A stretch of 64,000 nucleotides of DNA from Flavobacteriales bacterium. GTDB lineage: Bacteria; Bacteroidota; Bacteroidia; Flavobacteriales_F; PHOS-HE28. Position 1 is the stretch's first letter; each line of letters starts with the position of its first letter. Location: contig JADJXF010000021.1 in assembly GCA_016715995.1 (NCBI GenBank), forward strand, positions 1-64,000, in the 5' to 3' direction. Made by a program: the position numbers and the translations under genes. Under the pieces are notes generated by a model, which ran no database searches, had not been told where the DNA came from, and saw only the letters and a program-made list of their open reading frames with translations. Shown piece after piece: positions 8,663 to 20,214 of the stretch.

Positions 8663-8893
8663 TTGGTGACTAGGTTCGGCATTCGGCCTACGCCGAAGAA
8701 GCCCTGTACCCCCGAAGTCCTCGCTGAAGCCCGCGCCTGTTGCGCACGTCCGGAGCCCTGCCAGCATGAGGTGCACGACAAGCTCGCCGCCTGTAGCGCG
8801 CACGGGAAAGAAGTAGGAGCGATAATCACCAAGCTGATCGCGAAAGACTCTCTGAGCGAAGCGCGCTTCACCCGCGGCTATAGTGTGTTCTGA
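8663..8893 (+). pseudogene. Truncated recX relic
   Basis: An open stretch of 76 codons (TTG or GTG start) directly after rng. Residues 14-76 align along their whole length with the N-terminal third of the intact RecX at 19672: EVLAEARACCARPEP matches TLSKARAYCARQER, and IAKDSLSEARFTRGY matches IGEGFLNEARFAEHF. It stops before the rest of RecX, and nothing similar follows. I read it as a decayed or partial duplication of recX. Whether it is expressed is unknown. Confidence 0.65.
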
Positions 8894-8900
8894 AGCCTGC

Positions 8901-8930
8901 CGGTAACGCATCCTGGATGCGTGCGGTACC
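8901..8930. terminator. Inverted repeat after rng/recX relic
   Basis: A perfect 8-bp dyad (ACGCATCC/GGATGCGT, single central base) is flanked by the outer pair GGTA...TACC. It could end the HU-rng transcript, though the loop is tight and no T-run follows. Confidence 0.35.
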
Positions 8931-9155
8931 CTTCATTCAACGGCGCGCTTTCACTTGCAAGGTGTAGGCCTTGCGAGGCGTCCTCCCGAGGTTCCGCGAC
9001 CGCACGCGTGACATCGTCGTCGATCCTTTCGGTTTCGTGTTGAGTCTTCCAATCCATGAATTGTATAACGTTCAGACCGAATTGTGTAAGGGTTGAGCTG
9101 AGGGGTGCTGGGAGATTTGCAATGCGAATTTCCGATCACGTCAAGCTCAACCACA

Positions 9156-12100
9156 ATGACCAGAAAACTATACCCTGCGCTGCTAGCGGTCACGCTGCTA
9201 CTGGCACCACGATTGAGCTTCGGACAAACGCCCGTACTGGGCACAACCGCCGACTTCGCGCTGTTCACCGCGGTGGGCGCGTTCAGCAATGATGGAGCAA
9301 CGGTCGTTACCGGCGATATCGGCACCAACGTCGGTGCGTTCACCGGCTTCCCGCCGGGGACGGTGATCGGCGACATCCATGTGACCGATGGAGCTTCCGC
9401 GCAAGCGGCAACCGATGTGGCCGTGGCCTTCGGATCCTTCGCCGCCATTACATGCGGACAAGTGATCGGCACGACCCTCGGAAGTGGGCAGATCCTAACC
9501 CCCGACGTGTATTGTCTTGGTGCGGCTTCCACTTTGGTAGGGGAACTCATCCTCGATGCGGAAGGTGATCCAGACGCCATCTTCATCTTCAAGATCGACG
9601 GAGCGCTCTCCACCGCAACGCTTTCCAGCGTCACACTCATCAATGGTGCTTCGCTATGCAATGTGTACTGGCAGGTGAACGGCCAGTTCGAACAGGGTGC
9701 GGGATCCACCTTCAGAGGAACCGTTGTGGTGAACGGCGCCATCATCCTGTTGGAAGGTGCGGATCTCTATGGCCGCGCCGTTTCGCAAGCGGGTGCGGTC
9801 GAACTGCACAACAACATCGTCACCATGAGCCAGCAGCCTTTCGCTGCGGATATCACTGCTGGAGGAGCGATTTCATTCTGCGTTGGTGGTAGTGTCGTGC
9901 TTTCGGGCAACCTGGGTGGAACATGGAGCACGGGCGCCACCACACCCACGATCACCGTTTCCACCAGCGGCGAATTCTACGTGACGAACACCAACGAGTG
10001 CGGGACGGACACCTCGAACGTGATCACCGTTACAGTGAACCCACTGCCGGTCTGCGCGATTTCCGGTGACTTGGTAATCTGTGAAGGCGGCTCCACGGAA
10101 CTCTGTGTTGCCGCAGGGGCTGCATTGTACTTGTGGAGTACGGGTGCCATCACCAACTGTATCACGGTCACCACCGCCGGGATCTACTCGGTAACGATAA
10201 CCGATGCGAATGGTTGTAGCAGCACATGCGATGTAACCGTTGATGTGACGGCCGCACCGGTCTGCACCATTACCGGAGGTCTGACGATCTGCGATGGCGC
10301 TACCACCGAACTCTGCGCACCGCCTGGTGCGTCTTCCTATTTATGGAGCAACGGTGCCACGACGGCGTGCATCACCGTATCCGCAGCAGGTGCCTACTCT
10401 GTTACCATTACCGACGGCGCTGGTTGTAGCAGCACTTGCAATGTCACGGTCATCGTCAATCCCCTTCCGCTCTGTTCGATCACGGGCGGCCTGGTGCTGT
10501 GCGAGGGTGGTTCAACAGAACTCTGCGCTACGGGCACCGGTTCCTTCCTCTGGAGCACAGGTGCGATCACTAGCTGCATCACGGTTGATATGGCCGGTGT
10601 GTACTCGGTCACCATCACCAGTCCTGACGGATGCGAGCACCTGTCAAGTAACCGTGTTGGTCAACCCGCTGCCTATCTGCTCGATGGGCGGCTGGTGCTG
10701 TGCGAGGGGTCAGACTCGCGCTACGGCACGGTTCCTTCTTGTGGAGCAAGGCGCCCCCGCGGGCATCGGGCCCAGGCGCCTGTCAGGTGCGGTCATCGTC
10801 ACCCGCTCTACTGCTCGATGCCGGCGGCGATGCGGCGCCTCGACCGAACTGCGCGCCACGAGGGCACCGGTTTCCTTCCTGTGGAGCACAGGAGCAACGA
10901 CAGGTTGCATCACGGTGAGCACCGCGGGCATCTCCTCTGTCACGTCGCATCGGCGGCGGGCTGCATCAGTACGTGCGCGGTGGAGGTCATCGTGAACTCC
11001 GCACCGGTCTGCGTGATCACGGCGGCACGGTGTTCTGCGAAGGCGGATCAACGGAACTTTGCGTCCCCGCAGGAGCGTGGAGGCTACCTATGGAGCAATG
11101 GTGCCACCACCAACTGCATCACCGCCACAACCCCGGGTTGTACTCCGTGGTGGTGACCTATGCCCGGTGGCTCAGGAGAGCACCTGCCAGGCGACGGTCC
11201 TGGTCAATCCCCTTCCGCTCTGTTCGATCACGGGCGGCCTGGTGCTGTGCGAGGGTGGTTCAACAGAACTCTGCGCTACGGGCACCGGTTCCTTCCTCTG
11301 GAGCACAGGTGCGATCACTAGCTGCATCACGGTTGATATAGCCGGTGTGTACTCGGTCACCATCACCAGTCCTGACGGATGCGAGAGCACCTGTCAAGTA
11401 ACCGTGTTGGTCAACCCGCTGCCTATCTGCTCGATCACGGGCGGCCTGGTGCTGTGCGAGGGTGGTTCAACAGAACTCTGCGCTACGGGCACAGGTTCCT
11501 TCTTGTGGAGCAATGGCGCGACCACGAGCTGCATCACCGTCAACACCGCGGGCATCTATTCGGTGACCATCACCAGTCCTGACGGTTGCGAGAGCACCTG
11601 TCAGGTGACGGTCATCGTCAACCCGCTGCCTATCTGCTCGATCACCGGCGGCTTGATCCTGTGCGAAGGCGCCTCGACCGAACTGTGCGCCACGGGCACC
11701 GGTTCCTTCCTGTGGAGCACGGGAGCGACGACGAGTTGCATCACGGTGAGCACCGCGGGCATCTACTCTGTCACGATCACATCGGCGGCGGGCTGCATCA
11801 GTACGTGCCAGGTAGAGGTCATCGTGAACTCCGCACCGGTCTGCGTGATCACGGGCGGACTGGTGTTCTGCGAAGGCGGATCAACGGAACTGTGCGTCCC
11901 CGCAGGAGCGGTGGGCTACCTATGGAGCAATGGTGCCACCACCAACTGCATCACCGCCACAACCCCCGGGTTGTACTCCGTGGTGGTGACCTATGCCGGT
12001 GGCTGTGAGAGCACCTGCCAGGCGACGGTCCTGGTCAATCCCCTTCCGCTCTGTTCGATCACGGGCGGCCTGGTGCTGTGCGAGGGTGGTTCAACAGAAC

Positions 12101-15100
12101 TCTGCGCTACGGGCACAGGTTCCTTCTTGTGGAGCAATGGCGCGACCACGAGCTGCATCACGGTTGACGTGGCCGGTGTGTACTCGGTCACGATCACGAG
12201 CCCGGACGGTTGCGAGAGCACCTGCCAGGTGGAGGTGATCATCAACCCGCTGCCGATCTGTTCCATCACGGGTGGCCTGGTGCTGTGCGAAGGAGCATCG
12301 AGCGAGCTCTGTGCTACCGGCACCGGTTCCTTCCTATGGAGCACGGGTGCGACCACGAGTTGCATCACCGTCAATACCGCTGGCATCTACTCGGTCACGA
12401 TCACGAGCCCTGATGGTTGCAGCAGCACCTGCAGGTGGGGTGATCGTCACCGACACGCCGACGCGTGATGGCGGCGGCCTGGTGTTCTGCGAGGGCGGAT
12501 CGCTGAGCTCTGTGTTCCTGCAGGCGCTGTCTCTTACCTGTGGAGCAATGGGGGCGACCAACTGCATCACGGTGAGCGAACCGGGCCTGTACTCGGTGGT
12601 GGTCACCTACGAGGGTGGCTGCGGCAGCAGCTGCGAGGCGATGCGTCATCGAGAACCCATTGCCTATCTGTTCGATACGCGGCGGTCCTCTGCGAAGGCG
12701 GATCGACCGAGCTGTGCGCTACCGGTACCGGCAGCTTCCTGTGGAGCACGGGTGCGACAACGGGCTGCATCACGGTCAACACCGCAGGCATCTACTCGGA
12801 CGATCACGGCCCGGACGGTTGCGAGAGCACCTGCCGGTGGAGGTGATCATCAACCCGCTGCCGATCTGTTCCATCACGGGTGGCCTGGTGCTGTGCGAAG
12901 GAGCATCGAGCGAGCTCTGTGCTACCGGCACCGGTTCCTTCCTATGGAGCACGGGAGCGACCACGAGTTGCATCACGGTGAGCACCGCGGGCATCTACTC
13001 GGTCACGATCACCAGTCCTGATGGTTGCAGCAGCACCTGCCAGGTGGAGGTGATCATCACCGACACGCCGGTCTGCGTGATCACGGGCGGTCTTGTGTTC
13101 TGCGAGGGCGGATCCACGGAGCTGTGCGTTCCTGCGGGAGCTGTGGGCTACCTGTGGAGCAATGGGGAGACGACCAACTGCATCACGGTGAGCGAACCGG
13201 GCCTGTACTCGGTCGTGGTCACCTATGAAGGTGGCTGCAGCAGCAGCTGCGAGGCGATCGTCATCGAGAACCCGCTGCCGATCTGCTCGATCACGGGCGG
13301 CCTGGTGCTGTGCGAGGGCGGTTCCACGGAGCTCTGCGCCACGGGCACCGGCAGCTTCCTCTGGAGCACGGGTGCGACAACGAGCTGCATCACGGTCAAC
13401 ACCGCAGGCATCTACTCGGTCACGATCACGAGCCCGGACGGTTGCGAGAGCACCTGCCAGGTGGAGGTGATCATCAACCCGCTGCCGATCTGTTCCATCA
13501 CGGGTGGCCTGGTGCTGTGCGAAGGAGCATCAAGCAGGCTCTGTGCTACCGGCACCGGTTCCTTCCTATGGAGCACGGGTGCGACCACGAGTTGCATCAC
13601 CGTCAATACCGCTGGCATCTACTCGGTCACGATCACGAGCCCTGATGGTTGCAGCAGCACCTGCCAGGTGGAGGTGATCATCACCGACACGCCGATCTGC
13701 GTGATCACCGGCGGCCTGGTGTTCTGCGAGGGCGGATCCACTGAGCTCTGTGTTCCTGCAGGCGCTGTCTCTTACCTGTGGAGCAATGGGGAGACGACCA
13801 ACTGCATCACGGTGAGCGAACCGGGCCTGTACTCGGTGGTGGTCACCTACGAGGGTGGCTGCAGCAGCAGCTGCGAGGCGATCGTCATCGAGAACCCATT
13901 GCCTATCTGTTCGATCACGGGCGGCTTGGTCCTCTGCGAAGGCGGATCGACCGAGCTGTGCGCTACCGGTACCGGCAGCTTCCTGTGGAGCACGGGTGCG
14001 ACAACGAGCTGCATCACGGTCAACACCGCAGGCATCTACTCGGTCACGATCACGAGCCCGGACGGTTGCGAGAGCACCTGCCAGGTAACCGTCATCATCA
14101 ATCCGCTTCCGATCTGTTCCATCACGGGTGGCCTGATCCTCTGCGAAGGAGCATCGAGCGAGCTGTGCGCCACGGGCACCGGTTCGTTCCTGTGGAGCAC
14201 GGGAGCGACCACGAGTTGCATCACGGTGAGCACCGCGGGCATCTACTCGGTCACGATCACCAGTCCTGATGGTTGCAGCAGCACCTGCCAGGTGGAGGTG
14301 ATCATCACCGACACGCCGGTCTGCGTGATCACCGGCGGCCTGGTGTTCTGCGAAGGCGGATCAACGGAGCTGTGCGTTCCTGCGGGAGCGGTGGGCTACC
14401 TGTGGAGCAATGGCGAGACAACGAACTGCATCATCGTCACTGAACCCGGTCTGTACTCTGTCACCGTCACCTACGAGGGTGGTTGCAGCAGCACCTGCCA
14501 GGTGGAGGTGATCATCACCGACACGCCGGTGTGCGTGATCAACGGCGGCCTCACCTTCTGCGAGGGCGGATCCACTGAGCTCTGTGTTCCTGCAGGCGCT
14601 GTCTCTTACCTGTGGAGCAATGGGGAGACGACCAACTGCATCACGGTGAGCGAACCGGGCCTGTACTCGGTGGTGGTCACCTACGAGGGTGGCTGCAGCA
14701 GCAGCTGCGAGGCGATCGTCATCGAGAACCCGCTGCCGATCTGTTCGATCACCGGCGGCTTGATCCTCTGCGAAGGCGGATCGACCGAGCTGTGCGCTAC
14801 CGGTACCGGCAGCTTCCTGTGGAGCACGGGTGCGACAACGAGCTGCATCACGGTCAACACCGCAGGCATCTACTCGGTCACGATCATGGCCCGGACGGTT
14901 GCGAGAGCACCTGCGGTGGAGGTGATCATCAACCCGCTGCCGATCTGTTCCATCACGGTGGCCTGGTGCTGTGCGAAGGAGCATCGAGCGAGCTCTGTGC
15001 TGGCACCGGTTCCTTCCTATGGAGCACGGGTGCGACCACGAGTTGCATCACCGTCAATACCGCAGGCATCTACTCGGTCACGATCACGAGCCCGGACGGT

Positions 15101-18100
15101 TGCGAGAGCACCTGCCAGGTGGAGGTGATCATCAACCCGCTGCCGATCTGTTCCATCACGGGTGGCCTGGTGCTGTGCGAAGGAGCATCGAGCGAGCTCT
15201 GTGCTACCGGCACCGGTTCCTTCCTATGGAGCACGGGTGCGACCACGAGTTGCATCACCGTCAATACCGCTGGCATCTACTCGGTCACGATCACCAGTCC
15301 TGATGGTTGCAGCAGCACCTGCCAGGTGGAGGTGATCATCACCGACACGCCGGTGTGCGTGATCAACGGCGGCCTCACCTTCTGCGAGGGAGGATCCACG
15401 GAGCTGTGCGTGCCAGCAGGAGCGCAGAGCTACCTGTGGAGCAATGGCGAGACAACGAACTGCATCATCGTCAACGAACCGGGCCTGTACTCGGTCGTGG
15501 TCACCTATGAGGGTGGCTGCAGCAGCAGCTGCGAGGCGATCGTCATCGAGAACCCGCTGCCTATCTGTTCGATCACGGGCGGACTGGTGCTGTGCGAAGG
15601 CGGATCGACCGAGCTGTGCGCTACCGGTACCGGCAGCTTCCTGTGGAGCACGGGTGCGACAACGAGCTGCATCACGGTGAACACCGCAGGCATCTACTCG
15701 GTCACGATCACGAGCCCGGACGGTTGCGAGAGCACCTGCCAGGTAACCGTCATCATCAACCCGCTGCCGATCTGTTCCATCACGGGTGGTACCACAATCT
15801 GTGAAGGCACTATCACCCAGATATGCGTGCCTGATGGCCAGGGAAGCTACCTGTGGAATACAGGAGCCACGACCAGTTGCATCACGGTAAGCGAAGGAGG
15901 CTTGTATTCTGTGACCATCACATCCTTGGATGGTTGCACAAGCACCTGCGAGCAACCCGTTACCGTGACGCCGGCACCGGTTTGCACCATTACGGGAGGA
16001 ACCCTCTTCTGCGAAGGCGGTTCGACGGAATTGTGTGTGCCCGCAGGAGCGGTCTCATACCTATGGAGCAATGGCGGCACCTTGAACTGCACCACGGTAA
16101 CAACCCCAGGGGTGTACTCGGTTGTGGTGACCTACGACGGAGGCTGCGAGAGCACCTGCAGCATCACGGTGACGACAACGCCTCCGCCGGTATGCACGAT
16201 CATCGGCAGCACGAGCTTCTGCGAGGGCGAGCCGAGCAAGCTCTGCGGCCCGGAGGACGCCTACAGCTACCTGTGGAGCACGGGCGAGACCACCGAGTGC
16301 ATCGACGTGACGGTCGCGGGGACCTACACCTGACGGTGACCAATGAGGAGGGGCTGCGAGAGCACCTGCAGCATCACGGTGACGACAACGCCTCCGCCTG
16401 TATGCACGATCATCGGGAGCACGAGCTTCTGCGAGGGCGAGCCGAGCAAGCTCTGCGGGCCGGAGGACGCCTACAGCTACCTGTGGAGCACGGGCGAGAC
16501 CACCGAGTGCATCGACGTGACGGTCGCGGGGACCTACACCCTGACGGTGACCAATGAGGAGGGCTGCGAGAGCACCTGCAGCATCACGGTGACGACAACG
16601 CCTCCGCCGGTATGCACGATCATCGGGAGCACGAGCTTCTGCCTGGGCGAGCCGAGCAAGCTCTGCGGGCCGGAGGACGCCTACAGCTACCTGTGGAGCA
16701 CGGGCGAGACCACCGAGTGCATCGACGTGACGGTCGCGGGGACCTACACCCTGACGGTGACCAATGAGGAGGGCTGCAGGAGCACCTGCAGCATCACGGT
16801 GACGATAACGCCTCCGCCGGTATGCACGGTCATCGGGAGCACGAGCTTCTGCCCGGCGAGCCGAGCAAGCTCTGCGGGCCGGAGGACGCCTACAGCTACC
16901 TGTGGAGCACGGGCGAGACCACCGAGGTGCATCGACGTGACGGTCGCGGGACCTACACCCTGACGGTGACCAATGAGGAGGGCTGCGAGAGCACCTGCAG
17001 CATCACGGTGACGACAACGCCTCCGCCGGCATGCACGATCATCGGGAGCACGAGCTCTGCCTGGGCGAGCCGAGCAAGCTCTGCGGGCCGGAGGACGCCT
17101 ACAGCTACCTGTGGAGCACGGGCGAGACCACCGAGTGCATTGACGTGACGCGTCCGGCGACCTACTCCCTGCCGGTGACCAATGACGAGCGCTGCGAGAG
17201 CATCTGCAGAATCACGGTGACGACAACGCCTCCGCCGGTATGCACGATCATCGGAGCACGAGCCTGCCTGGCGAGCCGAGCAACTCTGCGGCCCGGAGGA
17301 CGCCTACAGCTACCTGTGGAGCACGGGCGAGACCACCGAGTGCATCGACGTGACGGTCGCGGGGACCTACACCCTGACGGTGACCAATGAGGAGGGCTGC
17401 GAGAGCACCTGCAGCATCACGGTGACGACAACGCCTCCGCCGGTATGCACGATCATCGGGAGCACGAGCTTCTGCCTGGGCGAGCCGAGCAAGCTCTGCG
17501 GGCCGGAGGACGCCTACAGCTACCTGTGGAGCACGGGCGAGACCACCGAGTGCATCGACGTGACGGTTGCGGGGACCTACACCCTGACGGTGACCAATGA
17601 GGAGGGCTGCGAGAGCACCTGCAGCATCACGGTGACCACAACGCCTCCGCCGGTATGCACGATTGGAGTCGCGTTGAGCTGTGTTGAGAACGCCACCATG
17701 CTATGCGCTCCGAACGGTGACTACACCTACCTGTGGAGCACCGGCGAGACAAGCGCCTGCATCAACATTACCACCGGAGGGGCCTACTCGGTGACCGTTA
17801 CCAATGCCAACGGTTGCAGTAGCATGTGCAGCATCCCTGTTACGGTTGCTTCCGGACCAGAGTGTATCATCACCGGTAACACCACGTTCTGCGAGGGCGA
17901 ACTCAACAAGCTCTGCGGCCCGGAGGATGCCGCCAGCTACCTGTGGAGCACGGGCGAGACCACTGAGTGCATCGACGTGACCCAGGCAGGAACCTATACC
18001 CTGACCGTGACCAATGCGAACGAGTGCGCCAGCGACTGCATCATATCGGTCACCGTAACAGCCATTGGCCCTACGGGGGACATCGCCGGACCGATAGCTG

Positions 18101-18585
18101 TCGCGACGAACGCGGAGGTGAGCTATTCCATCGATCCGGTCCCTGGAGCGGACTCCTATGAATGGACTTTGCCCGAAGGCTGGACCGGCGAAACCACCGG
18201 CTTGGTAATCAATGCGGTCACGGACGGGACGAACAGCACGGACCAGCTCTGCGTCCACGCATGGTTCGGCGATTGTGCCGGTCCGGAAACGTGCATCACG
18301 GTGTCGTTCATCACCGGCATCACGGATGTGGATGGTTCGCCATGGTTCACCATCATGCCGAATCCATCCAATGGCGGGTTCCAGTTGATCCCATCGGGCG
18401 TGCACTCCGGACCGATCCACATCATGGTCTTCGATGTGCTCGGGCAGATGGTGGTAGCTCCCATGGTATTGAGCGGAACCCAATCGACCATGCTCCACAT
18501 GGAGAACGAAGCGGATGGCGCGTACTTCCTTCGTGCGACATCTGGTGCCGGGACCAAGGTGTTCGAACTACTGATTCAGAAATGA
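9156..18585 (+). CDS. Giant T9SS-secreted DUF3494 adhesin with about 38 Cys-rich repeats (frameshifted in this assembly)
   Basis: One gene of about 9.4 kb, read through several frame changes. It starts MTRKLYPALLAVTLLL with a signal peptide ending SFGQ. Then comes a DUF3494 ice-binding-like domain (about residues 26-230: VLGTTADFALFTAVG, GFPPGTVIGDIHV, DAIFIFKIDGAL). Then a long array of about 70-residue repeats, each with about six Cys, containing LCEGGSTELC and SFLWSTGATTSC. Then a PKD-like segment (about 18067-18320) and a T9SS type A C-terminal sorting domain (NPSNGGFQLIP to the end). Expected role: surface adhesin or ice/polymer-binding protein. Reading-frame breaks lie near 10630-11160, 12430-12840, 14886-15000, 16330-16350 and 16850-17290, all small indels relative to neighbouring copies, so the living gene is probably intact. 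Confidence 0.8.
9847..18063 (+). repeat. Tandem array of about 207-210-bp adhesin repeats
   Basis: Roughly 38 copies of an Ig-like unit, after one divergent copy at 9847-10032. Units fall into classes recognisable by linker and second line: NPLP with GGSTELCATG, NPLP with GASSELC, and TDTPVCV with VFCEGGSTELCVPAG. In 12.2-15.4 kb these classes recur in a three-unit order of about 620-630 bp (the GASSELC unit recurs near 12289, 12900, 13526 and 14149), showing higher-order duplication. The segment 10480-11210 reads as a deletion-ridden copy of 11210-12040. Confidence 0.85.
16181..17643 (+). repeat. Homogenised sub-array of seven 210-bp repeats
   Basis: The segment CCTCCGCCGG/CCTCCGCCTG starts near-identical units at 16181, 16391, 16601, 16811, 17020, 17229, 17434, and the next block at 17644. 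Spacings are 210, 210, 210, 209, 209, 205 and 210 bases; the units of odd length are the ones whose frame is broken. Protein unit: PPPVCTIIGSTSFC ... GPEDAYSYLWSTGETTEC. Much more uniform than the upstream repeats, so recently amplified. Confidence 0.9.
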
Positions 18586-18673
18586 CCTGAGCTGGATGGA
18601 AAGGAAGACAATGACCGTGTCAGCATCAGGATGACCACGTCGATGAGGTGATCATCGTTACTGTACGTGAGAG

Positions 18674-18692
18674 TGCCCCCGTTTAGGGGGCA
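18674..18692 (+). terminator. Terminator of the adhesin gene
   Basis: Stem TGCCCCC/GGGGGCA with loop GTTTA, followed by TTCTGCGTTTG, 88 bases after the adhesin stop codon. Confidence 0.65.
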
Positions 18693-18974
18693 TTCTGCGT
18701 TTGGTATCAACCGTGGTAGGAGTGTTGGAGTCTGCGTGGATCAAGAGGTCCCACGATGAGATGGCTGAAGCGTGGGCACTTGATTCCCCAAGAACGGCAA
18801 CGAACGCCCGCACCAATATCGGGGCGGGAAGACCCCAATAATCTGGACCCCACTATCCAATTGGGACACGTGCCTTGGCAGGCCGTGGCACGATGATTCA
18901 GGTTCCCATTTTCCGAGGGCATGGTTCAATGGGAAGTATTCCAGCGGTCCATCCTCCCGCGAGCGATCAGAATC
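18693..18974. other. Non-coding gap before the AraC-type gene
   Basis: Together with the terminator this is a 389-base gap. I see no conserved reading frame, RNA gene or perfect -7 box. It presumably holds the promoter of the regulator at 18975, which I cannot place. Confidence 0.4.
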
Positions 18975-19616
18975 ATGAAGCTATTCCTACAGACCATACC
19001 CAGCCTGCGATTCAAAATGCTCGTGGTGATCGAGCTTCGCCAACGGGGGTTCGATTACTCAATTGCCGAACTGGAAGCAGCGGATGATATCGAAACGATA
19101 GCCCCGGAGGTGAAGTATGCCATATTGTTCAGCGCGCTTCGCAAATACAACATTGTACTGTTGGGTGATGAACGAGCCATGCTCCTGGACAAGCTGAAGT
19201 CCGCGATCATCGAAGTCATCCACCATTCCGATGGAATGCCGCGGACGAGACTTTCCGTGCATCTCAGCGAGAAGATGAAGTACAACTACTGCTATCTGTC
19301 CAGGTTGTTCTCACATGTACACGGATACACATTAGAGCAGTTCATCATCGAGCACAAGATCGAGCGAGTCAAGCAGCTTTTGTTGTCCGGGAGTCTGACC
19401 TTGTCCGAGATCGCATGGAAGCTGCATTACAGTAGTGTGGCCCACCTCTCCAACCAATTCAAGAGGATCGTTGGCGCCACGCCGTCGTGCTTCAGAGCGG
19501 CGGAGCACAAGCGGCAGTTGGCGATACCTGTGGTCTGCGAGCTGGACCCGGCCTTTATTGGGCAGCATATCCCGAGAATCGTTGATGGGGCCGCAAGCCT
19601 GGGAAGTGCGGCGTGA
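18975..19616 (+). CDS. AraC-type DNA-binding protein of the small Bacteroidota class
   Basis: 213 residues. The C-terminal AraC helix-turn-helix pair is clear (about residues 115-175: EQFIIEHKIERVKQLL, LTLSEIAWKLHYSSV, HLSNQFKRIVGATPS). The N-terminus MKLFLQTIPSLRFKM aligns with a Bacteroidota group whose N-terminus usually reads MVCxRC and resembles an HMA metal-binding fold; here both Cys are absent, so metal sensing is unlikely. Start at 18975 fits that group; an ATG at 18921 would add 18 residues. A C-terminal tail of about 35 residues follows the HTH. Target genes unknown. Confidence 0.75.
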   Translation: MKLFLQTIPSLRFKMLVVIELRQRGFDYSIAELEAADDIETIAPEVKYAILFSALRKYNIVLLGDERAMLLDKLKSAIIEVIHHSDGMPRTRLSVHLSEKMKYNYCYLSRLFSHVHGYTLEQFIIEHKIERVKQLLLSGSLTLSEIAWKLHYSSVAHLSNQFKRIVGATPSCFRAAEHKRQLAIPVVCELDPAFIGQHIPRIVDGAASLGSAA

Positions 19617-19671
19617 TGTCGCGCTGATCGGTCGTCCAGGACGTTTCTGCTCGTATCATCTTAGCGCCACG

Positions 19672-20133
19672 ATGCGCCCCATTTCTTCACCCGGGACCCT
19701 GAGCAAGGCCCGCGCCTATTGCGCCCGCCAGGAACGCGCACAGCAGGAGTTGCGCGACAAGCTCTACGGATGGGGCGAGGCCAAAGCGCAGGTTGAATCC
19801 ATCATCGCGCAGCTCATCGGCGAAGGTTTCCTCAACGAAGCGCGCTTCGCGGAGCACTTCGCGGTGAGCAAGTCGCGGCAGAAGGGCTGGGGCAAGCGCA
19901 AGATCGAGCAGGCGCTGCGGATGAAGCGTGTCTCCGAGCATTGCATCCGCCATGGCCTGAAAGCCATCGACGGGGAGGAATCCTTGGAGAGCCTGAAGAA
20001 GCTCGTCGCCAAGCGCTGGGAGAGGGAGAAGGAGCTGGATACATTCGTGAAGCGACAGAAGGTGATGGCGTTCTTCCTGAGGAAGGGGTACGCGGTGGAG
20101 GAGGTGAAGCGGGCGTTAGCCGAGAGGGCATAG
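19672..20133 (+). CDS. recX: Regulatory protein RecX
   Basis: 153 residues, the usual RecX length, made of three-helix RecX repeats: TLSKARAYCARQERAQQELR, FLNEARFAEHFAVSKSRQKG with WGKRKIEQALRMK, and the C-terminal VMAFFLRKGYAVEEVKRAL. RecX binds and inhibits RecA filaments. Start at 19672 (MRPISSPGTLSKAR) matches family spacing; the open frame upstream is antisense or overlapping noise in the AraC gene. The downstream stop lies inside a short dyad element before prfB. Confidence 0.88.
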   Translation: MRPISSPGTLSKARAYCARQERAQQELRDKLYGWGEAKAQVESIIAQLIGEGFLNEARFAEHFAVSKSRQKGWGKRKIEQALRMKRVSEHCIRHGLKAIDGEESLESLKKLVAKRWEREKELDTFVKRQKVMAFFLRKGYAVEEVKRALAERA

Positions 20134-20187
20134 TTGCCTGTTGTCGGGTGTCCTCTCCTGACAACTGACAACAAGCAACTGACAACC
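20132..20187. repeat. Intergenic dyad element, copy 1 (GTTGTC/GACAAC)
   Basis: Between recX and prfB: left arm AGTTGCCTGTTGTC; right arm built from repeated GACAACTGACAACA followed by AGCAACT. It can form an imperfect hairpin and overlaps the recX stop codon. A related but different-sequence element lies on the other side of prfB. Confidence 0.55.
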
Positions 20188-20214
20188 TTCACCACTACTT
20201 TCGCGCGCGATTCC

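Noticed and set aside
16181..17643. Regular repeat spacing reminiscent of a CRISPR array
   Set aside because: Units are 210 bases, contiguous, coding and part of a secreted protein; there are no short repeats with unique spacers and no cas genes.
9156..18585. Treating the adhesin as several separate small genes
   Set aside because: The pieces continue the same repeat in shifted frames, with one signal peptide at the start and one sorting domain at the end, so they are fragments of one gene.
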